Below, piece after piece: positions 17,197-26,777 of a stretch of DNA of 64,000 nt. This DNA comes from Lacrimispora sinapis (GTDB taxonomy: Bacteria > Bacillota > Clostridia > Lachnospirales > Lachnospiraceae). The stretch covers positions 2,790,001-2,854,000 of the forward strand of contig NZ_CP141832.1 of the NCBI RefSeq assembly GCF_043633585.1, given 5' to 3'. Positions within the stretch are counted from its first letter, which is position 1. Each line of letters starts with the position of its first letter. The notes under the pieces are model-generated. The model ran no database searches. It was given only the letters and a program-made list of their open reading frames with translations, and was not told the DNA's origin. Position numbers and translations under genes: made by a program.

Positions 17197-17847
17197 TTAC
17201 TGTCTCATGGTCTGTAAAATCTCCAGAGAATGAAATTCCCGGTCTACATAACGTTTTTTATTGATTTCCACACAACGCCCGAACTCCTCCAATACCGGAT
17301 CTGTTAAGGTAAAGGTATAAAGATGCTCTACCGGAGAAGCGATCACATACTCCCATGCATAATTGGCAGAATCACTGACCGGACGGGGTGGAGACTCCGT
17401 ATATTCGCCGTTGATTACCATGGACTTTAATTCAAAAACTCTTTGAACCAGCTCATTTTTCAGTGACGGTTTTAATAAGGCCCGAACCGATTGGTATAAA
17501 AGCTTTAAAAGCCCGGTTCCGTTCTCATTCTCCCGGGAATAATAATCGGCCAGCTCCAGAAAGTAGGAGCCGTAACAGGCCGCCTCCATATCCAGAGCCA
17601 GGTCCTCAAAATAATTGGTAATTTCCGCCGACTGCAAGGTATAGGAATTCCTGCCTTCGTACAGATAAAACAGTCCAAAGGCAAAGGGGCGGCTGGCTCC
17701 CATCAGCTGGCTGCCCGGCCTTCTTGCTCCTCTGGCAAATGCTGTAATCTTTCCTCTTTCCCTGGTAAGTAACACAAGGCGCTTATCCATTTCTCCCACA
17801 GGGGATGCTTTGATCACCATCCCTGTCAGCTTTTCAACTTCCCTCAA
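17197..17847 (-). CDS. recO: DNA repair protein RecO
   Basis: A RecF-pathway mediator that helps load RecA at gaps and anneals single strands. The 216 residues show the N-terminal OB-fold (TGMVIKASPVGEMDKRLVLL, about 8-27; GARRPGSQLMGASRPF, about 40-55) and the helical C-domain. It is shorter than the usual 240-260 and has no CxxC pairs, so the zinc finger found in many RecO proteins is missing. The gene stands 15 bases downstream of era on the same strand, the usual era-recO order of Firmicutes. The start follows directly on the era stop region. Confidence 0.9.
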   Translation of the reverse strand: MREVEKLTGMVIKASPVGEMDKRLVLLTRERGKITAFARGARRPGSQLMGASRPFAFGLFYLYEGRNSYTLQSAEITNYFEDLALDMEAACYGSYFLELADYYSRENENGTGLLKLLYQSVRALLKPSLKNELVQRVFELKSMVINGEYTESPPRPVSDSANYAWEYVIASPVEHLYTFTLTDPVLEEFGRCVEINKKRYVDREFHSLEILQTMRQ

Positions 17848-17862
17848 TTGCTCTCACCGCTT

Positions 17863-18768
17863 TTAGATATCTTTTTGATTATATCCATAATTTTTCATAT
17901 ACAGATCGCTGTCCCGCCATTCCTTACGGACTTTTACCCAAAGCTGTAAATTAACCTTAGTATCCAGCAGATCCTCGATCTCTCTGCGGGCAGAGCTGCC
18001 GATCCGTTTCAGCATGGCTCCGCCTTTTCCGATGATGATTCCCTTGTGGGATTCCCGTTCACAGATAATATTTGCTTCCAGATCAATGATACCATTTTCC
18101 CGTTCCTTCATCTTTTCCACGGTCACAGCTATTCCATGAGGGATCTCATCCTTTAACAGACGGAGGGCTTTCTCCCTGATCAGTTCGGCGGAAATCTGAC
18201 GCATGGGCTGGTCCGTCACGGTATCTTCGTCGTAGTACTGGGGTCCGTATGGAAGATATTTATAAATCAGTTCCAGCATTAAGTCTGTATTTTTATCCTT
18301 TAATGCGGATACCGGCACGATCTCTGCAAACGGGCAGATATCCTTATAGGTATTGATAAAGGTCAGGATGTCCTCCTGGTTTTTCACCGTATCAATTTTG
18401 TTGATGACAAGAATCACAGGTGTCTTTACGGAACGAAGCTGCTCTGCAATATGCTGCTCTCCTGCCCCGATGTAGGTGGTGGGTTCCACCAGCCACAAGA
18501 CCACATCCACTTCCTTTAACGTGTGTTCCGCCACACTTACCATATATTCCCCAAGCTTATTCTTGGCCTTGTGAATCCCAGGGGTGTCCAGAAATATAAT
18601 CTGTCCCCTGTCATCGGTATATACCGTCTGAATCCGGTTTCTCGTGGTCTGGGGCTTATCGGAAGTAATGGCGATCTTCTGGCCGATTAAGCGGTTCATC
18701 AGGGTGGACTTTCCAACATTGGGCCGTCCAATCAGGGTAACAAAGCCTGATTTATAGTTTGTTTCCAT
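17863..18768 (-). CDS. era: GTPase Era
   Basis: Essential GTPase that binds the 3' end of 16S rRNA and helps 30S assembly. The 301 residues match the family length. The G domain has GRPNVGKST (about 13-21), FLDTPG, and VINKIDTV (about 120-127); the C-terminal KH domain holds the GKGG loop in IIIGKGGAMLKRIG (about 245-258). It is followed by recO and preceded by the M16C peptidase gene 17 bases upstream, so these probably share a transcript. Confidence 0.96.
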   Translation of the reverse strand: METNYKSGFVTLIGRPNVGKSTLMNRLIGQKIAITSDKPQTTRNRIQTVYTDDRGQIIFLDTPGIHKAKNKLGEYMVSVAEHTLKEVDVVLWLVEPTTYIGAGEQHIAEQLRSVKTPVILVINKIDTVKNQEDILTFINTYKDICPFAEIVPVSALKDKNTDLMLELIYKYLPYGPQYYDEDTVTDQPMRQISAELIREKALRLLKDEIPHGIAVTVEKMKERENGIIDLEANIICERESHKGIIIGKGGAMLKRIGSSARREIEDLLDTKVNLQLWVKVRKEWRDSDLYMKNYGYNQKDI

Positions 18769-18785
18769 ATAGGTTCTCCTTCGTG

Positions 18786-21710
18786 TTATGAGTGGAATAA
18801 GTTCTTCGTCTCTCCAAAGAGATCCTTATCCGCTGCGATTCTGTCTTCATTACCGATCACACAGAGACTTCCTGTGGCAAGAACTGCTTTTACAAGAGGT
18901 GCCAGTTTGCGGATGTCTTCCTGTGTGGCATTTAATACTTCTTCCCGCTCCTTTGCCATCATCTCCTGGTCCACTCCGGACAAATAGGCAGAAAGGCCCC
19001 TGTTGCCTCTGGTAGAAGGGGGATATGGAACGTCCATTTCACTGATGGTACCAATGACATATTTGGTCATGTCGCGGTCCTCTACCTGGAAGTTCTCCAG
19101 ATAATCCACGACCCCTTCATAGACCTGATTGGTCTCCTTTAAATTCGGGTCCCGGTAGGAAGCAAAATAACCTTCCCCGGATCGGCCGAAACCGCTCATA
19201 CAGCCGTATGCCCCGCCTTTGACTCTTAAATTGATCCAAAGATAATCATAGCTTAGAATCACCTTTAAGATTTTAAGGGCGCCGGTATATTCCTCCCCGC
19301 TTCCCAAAAATGAGCCGCATCTGGCTACATAATTGACCTGAGACGCCGTGGCAAAGCCTTCGTTTCTGTTGCCGGCCGGAAAGATAAACGGATAGCGTTT
19401 TTCTGTTCCCCCTGGCAGTACCTCGGTCAGCTTTTTCATGGCATCAGGAAGAAGCTTGTACCCTTCTTCATCTGCCGTATAGCTGACAAGCATATTGCCG
19501 GTGGTGAAAAGCTTCTCCATGACGGATTTAAAACGTGCAATAATAGCCTGTTTGTCGGACGCATATTCTTTTTCCAGCTTCTCAAGAAATTCATAATATC
19601 CGATTCCTCCGGTCAAATCATTGTAAGCGGCGGTGGCGGAAAAATAGGAGGTGGCTCTTGCAACCGCTGCGGAATGGCAGGCTCCTTCCAGCTTCATCCT
19701 TGCCCTGGACCTTGTTTCACTGATCACTTCTCCCACCCGCTTTTCATCATCCAGAATGGAACGGGTCAGAATTTCCGCAAGAATGGAAAAACCGAATTCC
19801 AGCTTATCATAAAGCACTCTTGCGCTGGCCACAAAGAATCCCTTAAACGCTCCCTTGTTGACTAGATCCGGGTAAGAGGTCACACTGAAGCTCACGCCTC
19901 CGCTGTTTAAATGAATCTCACTGGTCAAGTCTCCATATGAGAAATTTTCCGTATTCACATAGCCAAGCAGGGATTTTAAAAATCCAACATAAGGCAGATC
20001 CTCCACGGGCACCGCGGAAGTATCAAACAGGACCTTTAAATAACCTATGCCGGAGGTAAACATGTCATGGTGAATGACCTTGATCCCGTGAGCCTCTTTT
20101 TCTGCCCAGATGATTTCTTCGGGTTCCCTGCTGATATCCTCTCTGCGAAGCATGGGGATCTTTTCCAAATCCTTCTGGGGAGACGGTGATTCCTGATATT
20201 CCCTGAGAGCATGGGTCTGTTCCACCAAATGCCTGATCTCAGATTCGGAAAGCGAAGCTTTGTAGGCCGCCAGTTTTCCGGCTGTCTTTTCGTCTTCCTC
20301 TGCGGTCAAGTTCTTTTTGGGGCTTACGGTGATCACTGCCTCAAACGGATTATCCAGAAGATATTCCCGGATGAGCTGTTCAAAATATCCGTCATCCACC
20401 ACTTTTTTCAAATAATCAAAGGTTTCCTGATATTCCAGATGTGTCATCGGGTCTCCGTCATAGAGCCAGCTGTCCAAACACTGAAGGCCGTACATCAGTC
20501 CTTTGGGGGCTGAGCCGTAATCTGCTTCCCGGTAACGGAATTCATAATAATTCATTCCTGCTTTTAAGCTTTTCCGGTTAATCCCTTCATCTGCAAGCTT
20601 TCTTAACGTACCTTTTACCACAGCAAGGAATTCTCCCTTTTGATCCGGATTGGCATTCTTTGCAATAACAGAGAAATAAGGCTGTAAAATCCCGCTGTCA
20701 TAGCCCCCCAGGATATCCTGTCCGATTCCTGCATCAATCAGCGCCTGCTTTAACGGTGCACCCGGCGCATCAAGCAGCGTGTACTCTAAGATCTGGAATG
20801 CCACGTAATGCTTTGGATCTAAGTTGTTGCCCGTAACCGTATTGATGGATAGATATGTGGCATTCTCTTCCGACTCGCCTTCCGTGATGGAATAATAAGT
20901 CTCCGCTTCCACCGGTTTTTCAAACGGTTTCTGGCTTTTGATCCTGGAATCAATGGAAATTTCGTCATAATGGCTTAAATATTCCTCATCCAGCCAGGTA
21001 AGCTTCTCTGCCATATCCATATCGCCGTAAAGATAAATATAGCTGTTGGAGGGGTGATAATATTTTCTATGGAAATCCAAAAAATCTTCATAGGTAAGAT
21101 CCGGAATAAATGCAGGATCACCTCCGGACTCCTGTCCATAACAGCTGTCCGGAAACAGGACCTTTCTGGTAAAGCGGTCAAGCACTTCCTCCGGAGAAGA
21201 AAAAGCCCCTTTCATCTCATTGTATACAACACCGTTGTAAATCAGATCTGCTTCCGGGTTTTCCAGCTCATAATGCCAGCCTTCCTGCATAAATATCTTT
21301 GGTTCCCTGTAAATGTTCGGATGCAGCACCGCATCCATATAAACGTTCATTAAATTCTGAAAATCCTTTTCATTGCAGCTGGCCACCGGATACACGGTCT
21401 TATCCGGGTAAGTCATGGCGTTTAGAAAGGTATTCAAAGAACCTTTTACCAATTCCACAAACGGATCCTTTAAAGGAAACTTATCCGACCCGCAAAGCAC
21501 ACTGTGTTCCAGTATGTGTGCCACTCCGGTACTGTCCGCGGGCGGAGTACGGAATCCGATGGAAAACACCTTGTTATCGTCGTCACAGGATACGGCAAAG
21601 ATTCTTGCTCCGCTTTTTTTGTGACGGAGCACGCGGCCCGTAGCTTGAATTTCCTTAATTTCTTTCTCTTCGACAACCTCATAGGCTGCCAGGTTATTTA
21701 ATTTATTCAT
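18786..21710 (-). CDS. M16C zinc metallopeptidase (PreP/insulinase-like)
   Basis: A large clamshell metallopeptidase of 974 residues, the normal size for the presequence-protease (M16C) group. The inverted zinc motif HILEH is at 65-69, followed by CGSDKFPLKDPFVEL, and the downstream glutamate ligand lies in NEMKGAFSSPEEVL (about 164-177). The second half has the paired inactive M16 domain (RVKGGAYGCMSGFGRSGEG near residue 830, substrate clamp). No signal peptide is present, so it acts in the cytoplasm, probably on peptides of 20-60 residues. It is upstream of era and recO on the same strand. Confidence 0.92.
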   Translation of the reverse strand: MNKLNNLAAYEVVEEKEIKEIQATGRVLRHKKSGARIFAVSCDDDNKVFSIGFRTPPADSTGVAHILEHSVLCGSDKFPLKDPFVELVKGSLNTFLNAMTYPDKTVYPVASCNEKDFQNLMNVYMDAVLHPNIYREPKIFMQEGWHYELENPEADLIYNGVVYNEMKGAFSSPEEVLDRFTRKVLFPDSCYGQESGGDPAFIPDLTYEDFLDFHRKYYHPSNSYIYLYGDMDMAEKLTWLDEEYLSHYDEISIDSRIKSQKPFEKPVEAETYYSITEGESEENATYLSINTVTGNNLDPKHYVAFQILEYTLLDAPGAPLKQALIDAGIGQDILGGYDSGILQPYFSVIAKNANPDQKGEFLAVVKGTLRKLADEGINRKSLKAGMNYYEFRYREADYGSAPKGLMYGLQCLDSWLYDGDPMTHLEYQETFDYLKKVVDDGYFEQLIREYLLDNPFEAVITVSPKKNLTAEEDEKTAGKLAAYKASLSESEIRHLVEQTHALREYQESPSPQKDLEKIPMLRREDISREPEEIIWAEKEAHGIKVIHHDMFTSGIGYLKVLFDTSAVPVEDLPYVGFLKSLLGYVNTENFSYGDLTSEIHLNSGGVSFSVTSYPDLVNKGAFKGFFVASARVLYDKLEFGFSILAEILTRSILDDEKRVGEVISETRSRARMKLEGACHSAAVARATSYFSATAAYNDLTGGIGYYEFLEKLEKEYASDKQAIIARFKSVMEKLFTTGNMLVSYTADEEGYKLLPDAMKKLTEVLPGGTEKRYPFIFPAGNRNEGFATASQVNYVARCGSFLGSGEEYTGALKILKVILSYDYLWINLRVKGGAYGCMSGFGRSGEGYFASYRDPNLKETNQVYEGVVDYLENFQVEDRDMTKYVIGTISEMDVPYPPSTRGNRGLSAYLSGVDQEMMAKEREEVLNATQEDIRKLAPLVKAVLATGSLCVIGNEDRIAADKDLFGETKNLFHS

Positions 21711-21743
21711 TCTTTGTTTATTCCTCCTGCAAAACAGTATTAT

Positions 21744-22565
21744 TTACATATTGCCCACTAATTTGTCTTTTAATATTGCAGCACACTCTCTTACGCAAAA
21801 GTGCACAAAAAGAATGGGGTCCGATTCGCAGGAAATCCCGTAAATATCGGGAATCCCCCATTTTTTTGCAATCTGCTGGGCGCGGAATACATGAAAATCA
21901 CTGGTCAATACTCCGATCTTAATCGGTTTATCCGGAACCAGTTCAAAAGTGCCGGGATCCATGAAAACGGGATTTTTCTGATTCCTTGCCTTCTTTTTCT
22001 CCTGATCCTCTTCGATGGCCACACGGCTGTATGCTATGTTTTCTACCGTACTGTGAGAACGCATCTCCAAAATCAGCTGTTCTTCTCTCACGCCGTTAAA
22101 TACCAGGTAGTCTCTCATCGCCTCTGCCTCACTGACCGGCTCATCGTCTCCTTGTGCTCCGGAAAGAACCAGAATGGTTCCGGGATTTTCATCCAGGTAT
22201 TCCATGGCTTTATCCAGACGTTTTTTTAATGATTTGCTGATTCCGGTCTCTTTGACTCTGGCTCCCAATACGATCACATAGTCGAGTCTTGATGTATCAC
22301 GGACAGTCACTCCCGTAAATACCAAAATTTCCACTACGGTAAATACAAGAACCGCGGTACAGCAAACGGTCACCACCGACACCGGCAGCCATAAAGGAAC
22401 TTTGTCCTTATGCCGCATATAGGCATCCCAGCCAATACCAAATAATACACAAACAGCCGCAAACACCAGCCAGATAACCGAAAAGGAAGTCGTTAATCCG
22501 GAATAAACAGCAATTATGACATAATAGATCACACATAACGCAGCGATCAGCCATAAAATCCACAT
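21744..22565 (-). CDS. DUF218 (YdcF/ElyC-like) membrane protein
   Basis: A 273-residue protein with three hydrophobic segments in the first 100 residues and a DUF218 domain outside, from about residue 95 to the end. DUF218 landmarks are DYVIVLGARVKE, VLSGAQGDDEPVSEAEAM and, near the end, IGVLTSDFHVFRAQQIAKK. Relatives such as ElyC and SanA influence envelope polymer precursors; the biochemical role is unknown. The ATG at 22565 is preferred because GGAGGG lies 9 bases upstream, rather than a GTG eight codons earlier. It stands alone between the U32 terminator and the M16C gene. Confidence 0.82.
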   Translation of the reverse strand: MWILWLIAALCVIYYVIIAVYSGLTTSFSVIWLVFAAVCVLFGIGWDAYMRHKDKVPLWLPVSVVTVCCTAVLVFTVVEILVFTGVTVRDTSRLDYVIVLGARVKETGISKSLKKRLDKAMEYLDENPGTILVLSGAQGDDEPVSEAEAMRDYLVFNGVREEQLILEMRSHSTVENIAYSRVAIEEDQEKKKARNQKNPVFMDPGTFELVPDKPIKIGVLTSDFHVFRAQQIAKKWGIPDIYGISCESDPILFVHFCVRECAAILKDKLVGNM

Positions 22566-22695
22566 AATAGGAAGCCCTCCGTTCTGCACGTTCTAAATCC
22601 AGGTAATTTCTGGGTAAAATACCTTTATAGCATACCACAAAGACGCCATTTCTACAACCGCCACAAAAAATACTGCTGTCAGGCATTGGCAAACG

Positions 22696-22744
22696 AAAAA
22701 GCCAGATAAGACAATGATCAAACGTTGTTGTCTACCTGGCTTTT
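22696..22744 (-). terminator. Terminator after the U32 peptidase gene
   Basis: The arms AAAAAGCCAG..TAAGACAA and TTGT..GTCTA..CTGGCTTTT form an interrupted long stem, with T-runs for the minus-strand transcript. Confidence 0.8.
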
Positions 22745-22748
22745 GGGA

Positions 22749-23990
22749 TTATTCTTTCTCTTCGTCCATCTCACTTCGGCGCAGAATGTCATACTGCTTC
22801 ATATCCACCCCCAAATCCACGTAGATGATCTGTCTGGCATGAGGAGCACTTTCCTGAGGAACACCCTCTTCATTATAGATCGCCTTTACTACGGCTTCGA
22901 TATTCCTGCCGTCCGGCTTCATGACCTCGATGGTCTCTCCTACGCTGAATTTGTTCTTCTGCTCGATCCGGGCATAGCCTCTTTCATCAATGGATTCAAT
23001 GGTTCCGATATAAGTGTAATTTTTCACATAGGTATTGCTGTCATAGATCTGTGTGCTGGAATCTGCCTTGCCAAAATAAAATCCGGTGGTAAACTCCCGA
23101 TAGGTACATTTGCCGATCTCAGAACGATACCAGTCCATATTCTCTTCATAGAGCCTGGGATCTTTTTTATAATCTTCAATGGCTTTCCGGTAAGTCCTTG
23201 CCACAGTCGCCACATACAAGGCAGTCTTCATACGGCCTTCGATCTTAAAGCTGTCGATCCCGGCATCAATCATCTCCGGAATGTGTTCGATCATGCAGAG
23301 ATCCTTGGAATTAAAGATATAAGTACCCCGTTCATTTTCATAAACCGGCATATATTCTCCGGGACGCTGTTCCTCCACAATGGAATATTTCCAGCGGCAT
23401 GGGTGGGTGCAGGCGCCCTGGTTTGCATCTCTTCCTGCCATAAAATTACTGAGCAGACACCGGCCGGAATAGGAAATGCACATAGCTCCATGCATAAAGC
23501 TTTCAATCTCCATATCCTCCGGAATCCGGCTGCGGATTTCCTTGATCTCCGCAAGAGAAAGCTCTCTGGCAGTAACCACACGCTTGGCCCCAAGCTGATA
23601 CCAGAACAGATAAGTTCCGTAGTTGGTATTATTGGCCTGGGTGCTGATATGGATCTCCATATCCGGAATGATGCGCTTTGCAATGGCAAAAACACCCGGA
23701 TCGGATATGATCAGGGCATCCGGATTGATATCCTTTAATTCTTTAAAATATTCCTCCACTCCCGGAAGGTCATCATTATGTGCCAGAATGTTGGCTGTAA
23801 TATATACCTTTACTCCGCGTTCGTGGGCAAACGCAATGCCCTCGCGGATTTCATCCTGTGTAAAATTCTTGGCCTTGGCACGGAGTCCAAAGGCTTCTCC
23901 TCCCAGGTAAACAGCGTCGGCGCCGTAAACCACTGCGGTCTTTAATACGTCTAAGCTGCCTGCCGGGACCAAAAGTTCCGTCTTTCTCAT
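22749..23990 (-). CDS. U32-family tRNA hydroxylation protein, TrhP-like
   Basis: Peptidase-U32 family, 413 residues. In E. coli and B. subtilis, members of this group (TrhP/YegQ, YrrN/YrrO) make 5-hydroxyuridine at tRNA wobble position 34 in a prephenate-dependent way and carry an iron-sulfur cluster. Signatures are ELLVPAGSLDVLKTAVVYGAD at the start and the cysteine-rich segment MHGAMCISYSGRCLLSNF with GACTHPCRWKY (about 165-202). The gene lies 19 bases after trmR, whose product methylates that same hydroxyl group, as in B. subtilis. The role in tRNA modification is inferred from family and neighbourhood; the RlhA (23S rRNA) branch is an alternative. Confidence 0.82.
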   Translation of the reverse strand: MRKTELLVPAGSLDVLKTAVVYGADAVYLGGEAFGLRAKAKNFTQDEIREGIAFAHERGVKVYITANILAHNDDLPGVEEYFKELKDINPDALIISDPGVFAIAKRIIPDMEIHISTQANNTNYGTYLFWYQLGAKRVVTARELSLAEIKEIRSRIPEDMEIESFMHGAMCISYSGRCLLSNFMAGRDANQGACTHPCRWKYSIVEEQRPGEYMPVYENERGTYIFNSKDLCMIEHIPEMIDAGIDSFKIEGRMKTALYVATVARTYRKAIEDYKKDPRLYEENMDWYRSEIGKCTYREFTTGFYFGKADSSTQIYDSNTYVKNYTYIGTIESIDERGYARIEQKNKFSVGETIEVMKPDGRNIEAVVKAIYNEEGVPQESAPHARQIIYVDLGVDMKQYDILRRSEMDEEKE

Positions 23991-24009
23991 GAAACTCCTC
24001 TCTCGTGTT

Positions 24010-24651
24010 TTACTTTTTTATGCTAACAGTAATTCCGTCACCGATGGGAACGATGGTGGTGGTTAGAAGCGGAGAATGCTTCAATTCGTATAAATATTCC
24101 CGCATCCGCCCGTGAATGGTACGGTTTCGGCGTTCCACCGCATAACGGGATTCCACGATGTCCCCTTCCTGAAGAACATTGTCCGAAATGAGCATACCAC
24201 CGGTTCTCATCAATTCTAAAATTCTCGGAAGCCAGGCCAGATACTGCCCCTTGGCCGCATCCATAAAGACAAGGTCAAAGGGGCCGGTAAGCCCCTTTAA
24301 CAGTTCCTCTGCATCTCCTTCCAATAAGGTAATGCGTTTCGTTTCCCCCGCCTTTTCAAAATTGCTTCTGGCTTCCGGTATTCTTTTTTCATATTTTTCT
24401 ATGGTTGTGATATGGCAGTCGAAAGCCATGACCTCCGCCATCAAAAGGGTAGAATATCCGACTGCGGTTCCTACCTCTAAGATGGCTTTTGGATTCATGG
24501 CTGCTGTCATGGTCTTTAAGAAGGCAGCCGTCTCCTCTCTTATGACAGGGACTCCATTCTGCCTCGCTTTTTTACCGATCTCATGGATCAGAGGGGATTC
24601 CTCCGGTTCCAAAGATCTGATATAATCGGTAATTCGGTCATTGACGATCAT
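24010..24651 (-). CDS. trmR: tRNA 5-hydroxyuridine O-methyltransferase, TrmR-like
   Basis: A SAM-dependent O-methyltransferase of the methyltransf_3 family, 213 residues. SAM motif ILEVGTAVGYSTLLMA (about 60-75), acidic motif ITTIEKYEKRIPEA, and the DLVFMDAAKGQYLAWL segment with metal-binding aspartate (about 128-143); ISDNVLQEGDIVES follows. Together with the TrhP-like neighbour it should convert wobble ho5U to 5-methoxyuridine in tRNA, as YrrM does in B. subtilis. The start ATG at 24651 has AGAGGAAGAGGAAG upstream and overlaps the 3' end of the MltG-like gene by 14 bases, giving translational coupling. Confidence 0.85.
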   Translation of the reverse strand: MIVNDRITDYIRSLEPEESPLIHEIGKKARQNGVPVIREETAAFLKTMTAAMNPKAILEVGTAVGYSTLLMAEVMAFDCHITTIEKYEKRIPEARSNFEKAGETKRITLLEGDAEELLKGLTGPFDLVFMDAAKGQYLAWLPRILELMRTGGMLISDNVLQEGDIVESRYAVERRNRTIHGRMREYLYELKHSPLLTTTIVPIGDGITVSIKK

Positions 24652-25042
24652 TCTTTTCTTCCTCTTCCTCTGTATTCTCATTCATCATCTGAAGAATATC
24701 CCTGGAGGTCATGGAAGTGTTTAACGTATAGCTTCCCGGATTGATCTTATAATTAAAAAACTTCGCCTGTATGATAAAGGAATATTCGTTTGCAATCAGG
24801 CCCTTGTCCTTTAAAAGTTTTGCCACACCAGCAACGGAAGTGCCCTTGTCTATGGTAATATTCTTATCCTGTCCAGGCTCCTCTTCCACGGCTGATGCAT
24901 AGAAAATTTCGTGGCCGAACTCATAGCCCCTTGTAATTCCTTCATAAAGGAAGAGGATCATTAGGGCAAAAACGATCAGCCTTATGGACAGGGCAATAAT
25001 CGCTCCTGTTATTTTATTGATCTCTTTTGTTGTCCGGCTCAT
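24638..25042 (-). CDS. MltG-like membrane protein lacking the transglycosylase domain
   Basis: 134 residues: a cytoplasmic N-terminus, one membrane segment (about 15-36), an external part, and a LysM-like subdomain (about 62-125: ITIDKGTSVAGVAKLLKDKG, NPGSYTLNTSMTSRDILQMM) that matches the N-terminal portion of endolytic transglycosylase MltG/YceG. The catalytic YceG domain of about 200 residues is absent, and the protein ends in a Glu-rich tail. It stands where B. subtilis has full-length mltG (yrrL), directly before trmR. It may bind or regulate peptidoglycan synthesis without cutting. AAAGGA precedes the ATG. Confidence 0.78.
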   Translation of the reverse strand: MSRTTKEINKITGAIIALSIRLIVFALMILFLYEGITRGYEFGHEIFYASAVEEEPGQDKNITIDKGTSVAGVAKLLKDKGLIANEYSFIIQAKFFNYKINPGSYTLNTSMTSRDILQMMNENTEEEEEKNDRQ

Positions 25043-25091
25043 AAATTTCCATTCCTTTCATGGTAAAGGCACGGTTATTCTTCGCTTATTC

Positions 25092-26759
25092 CTACACTTC
25101 CATAATAATGGGAAGAATCATCGGATTGCGCTTCATTCTCTTCCACAGGAAGTCACTTAAACTGTCTCTGATGATGTTCTTTATTTTGCCCCAGTCATTA
25201 ATATGACGGTCCAGACAGTCCTGGACAGCATCATTGACGATTCCTCTTGCTTCCTCCATTAAATCTTCGGATTCCCTTACATAAACAAAACCTCTGGATA
25301 CAATATCCGGTCCGGCCAAAAGCTGGTTGGAGTATTTCTCCAGTGTCAGAACCACTACAATGATTCCGTTCTGTGCAAGATTCTGTCTGTCTCTCAATAC
25401 AATATTTCCAACGTCTCCAACACCCAGACCATCCACAAGGATCGCTCCCGCCTGCACATGGTCAACGATCTTACAGGATTCCTGGCTTAATTCCACCACG
25501 TCACCGGAAGACATAATGATAATATTTTCCTTCGGTGTTCCCATGGCCTGGACCAGATTTTTCTGAGCCATCAAATGCCTGTATTCTCCGTGAACAGGGA
25601 TGGAATACTTGGGGCGGACCAGGGCATACATCAGCTTGATCTCCTCCTGGCACGCATGTCCAGATACATGGGTATCCTCACAGATTACCTCAGCTCCCTT
25701 CATAGAAAGCTCATTCACCACCTTGGAAACGGCCTTTTCATTGCCTGGAATCGGGTTGGAGCTCAATATAATCACATCGTTTGGCTTGATGGATATCTTT
25801 TTATGGGTGCTGCTTGCCATACGGGAAAGCGCTGCCATGGATTCTCCCTGGCTTCCTGTTGTAATAAGAACGGTCTGCTCATCAGGATAATTCTTAAGCT
25901 GGTCGATATCAATCAGCGTTCCTTCCGGAATGTTAATATAGCCAAGCTCACTGGCTGTACCAATGACATTGACCATACTACGCCCCTCTACCACGACCTT
26001 ACGTCCGTATTTTGCCGCAGAGTTGATGACCTGCTGCACCCGGTCCACGTTAGACGCAAAGGTGGCAACGATAATACGGTTGCTCTTATGATCTGCAAAT
26101 ATATTGTCAAATGCTTTTCCTACGGTCTTCTCCGAAGGCGTAAACCCGGGCCTTACCGCATTGGTGCTGTCGCACAAAAGGGCCAAAACCCCTTTCTTGC
26201 CAAGCTCTGCAAAACGCTCAAGATCTGCGATTTCCCCAAATACGGGGGTATAATCAATCTTAAAGTCACCGGTATGGAGAATCACGCCAGCCGGAGAGAA
26301 GATCGCCAGTGCAGAAGCATCTGCAATGCTGTGATTGGTCTTGATGAATTCAATACGGAAGCAGCCTAAGTTGATTGACTGTCCGTGCTTGATCACCTTT
26401 CTCTTCGTGTTCTTTAAAAGGTTATGTTCTTTTAACTTATTCTCAATGAGACCAATGGTCAGCTTTGTACCGTATACCGGAACATTGATTTCCTTTAAAA
26501 TATAAGGGAGGGCACCGATGTGATCCTCATGTCCGTGGGTGATCACAAAGCCCTTCACCTTTTCAATATTCTGTTTCAAATAGGAAACATCCGGTATCAC
26601 CAGGTCGATTCCCAGCATGTCATCGGTAGGAAATGCAAGTCCGCAGTCTACAACAATGATGCTGTCTTCGCATTCAAAAGCAGTGATATTCATACCAATC
26701 TGCTCCATTCCGCCTAAGGGAATGATTTTAACTTTCGCATTCATGTCTTGTTTTTTCAA
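25092..26759 (-). CDS. rnjA: Ribonuclease J
   Basis: A metallo-beta-lactamase/beta-CASP ribonuclease that processes and degrades RNA (5' exonuclease and endonuclease), 555 residues as usual. Motifs are the zinc signature THGHEDHIGALPY (about 74-86), HTGDFKIDYTP, LLCDSTNA and HVSGHACQEE, with PVHGEYRHL near residue 395. The start is a TTG at 26759 with GGAGG seven bases upstream; an ATG five codons later is the alternative. It lies between the remains of a Fur-type gene and the MltG-like gene. Whether it is the J1 or J2 type cannot be settled here. Confidence 0.93.
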   Translation of the reverse strand: MKKQDMNAKVKIIPLGGMEQIGMNITAFECEDSIIVVDCGLAFPTDDMLGIDLVIPDVSYLKQNIEKVKGFVITHGHEDHIGALPYILKEINVPVYGTKLTIGLIENKLKEHNLLKNTKRKVIKHGQSINLGCFRIEFIKTNHSIADASALAIFSPAGVILHTGDFKIDYTPVFGEIADLERFAELGKKGVLALLCDSTNAVRPGFTPSEKTVGKAFDNIFADHKSNRIIVATFASNVDRVQQVINSAAKYGRKVVVEGRSMVNVIGTASELGYINIPEGTLIDIDQLKNYPDEQTVLITTGSQGESMAALSRMASSTHKKISIKPNDVIILSSNPIPGNEKAVSKVVNELSMKGAEVICEDTHVSGHACQEEIKLMYALVRPKYSIPVHGEYRHLMAQKNLVQAMGTPKENIIIMSSGDVVELSQESCKIVDHVQAGAILVDGLGVGDVGNIVLRDRQNLAQNGIIVVVLTLEKYSNQLLAGPDIVSRGFVYVRESEDLMEEARGIVNDAVQDCLDRHINDWGKIKNIIRDSLSDFLWKRMKRNPMILPIIMEV

Positions 26760-26777
26760 TCTTTTACCTCCATTTTA

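Noticed and set aside
22725..23738. Long plus-strand open frame of 337 codons
   Set aside because: It lies opposite the TrhP-like gene, has no ribosome site and no recognisable protein pattern; the minus-strand gene is well conserved.
25575..26369. Plus-strand open frame of 264 codons
   Set aside because: Antisense to rnjA with no ribosome site or family likeness.
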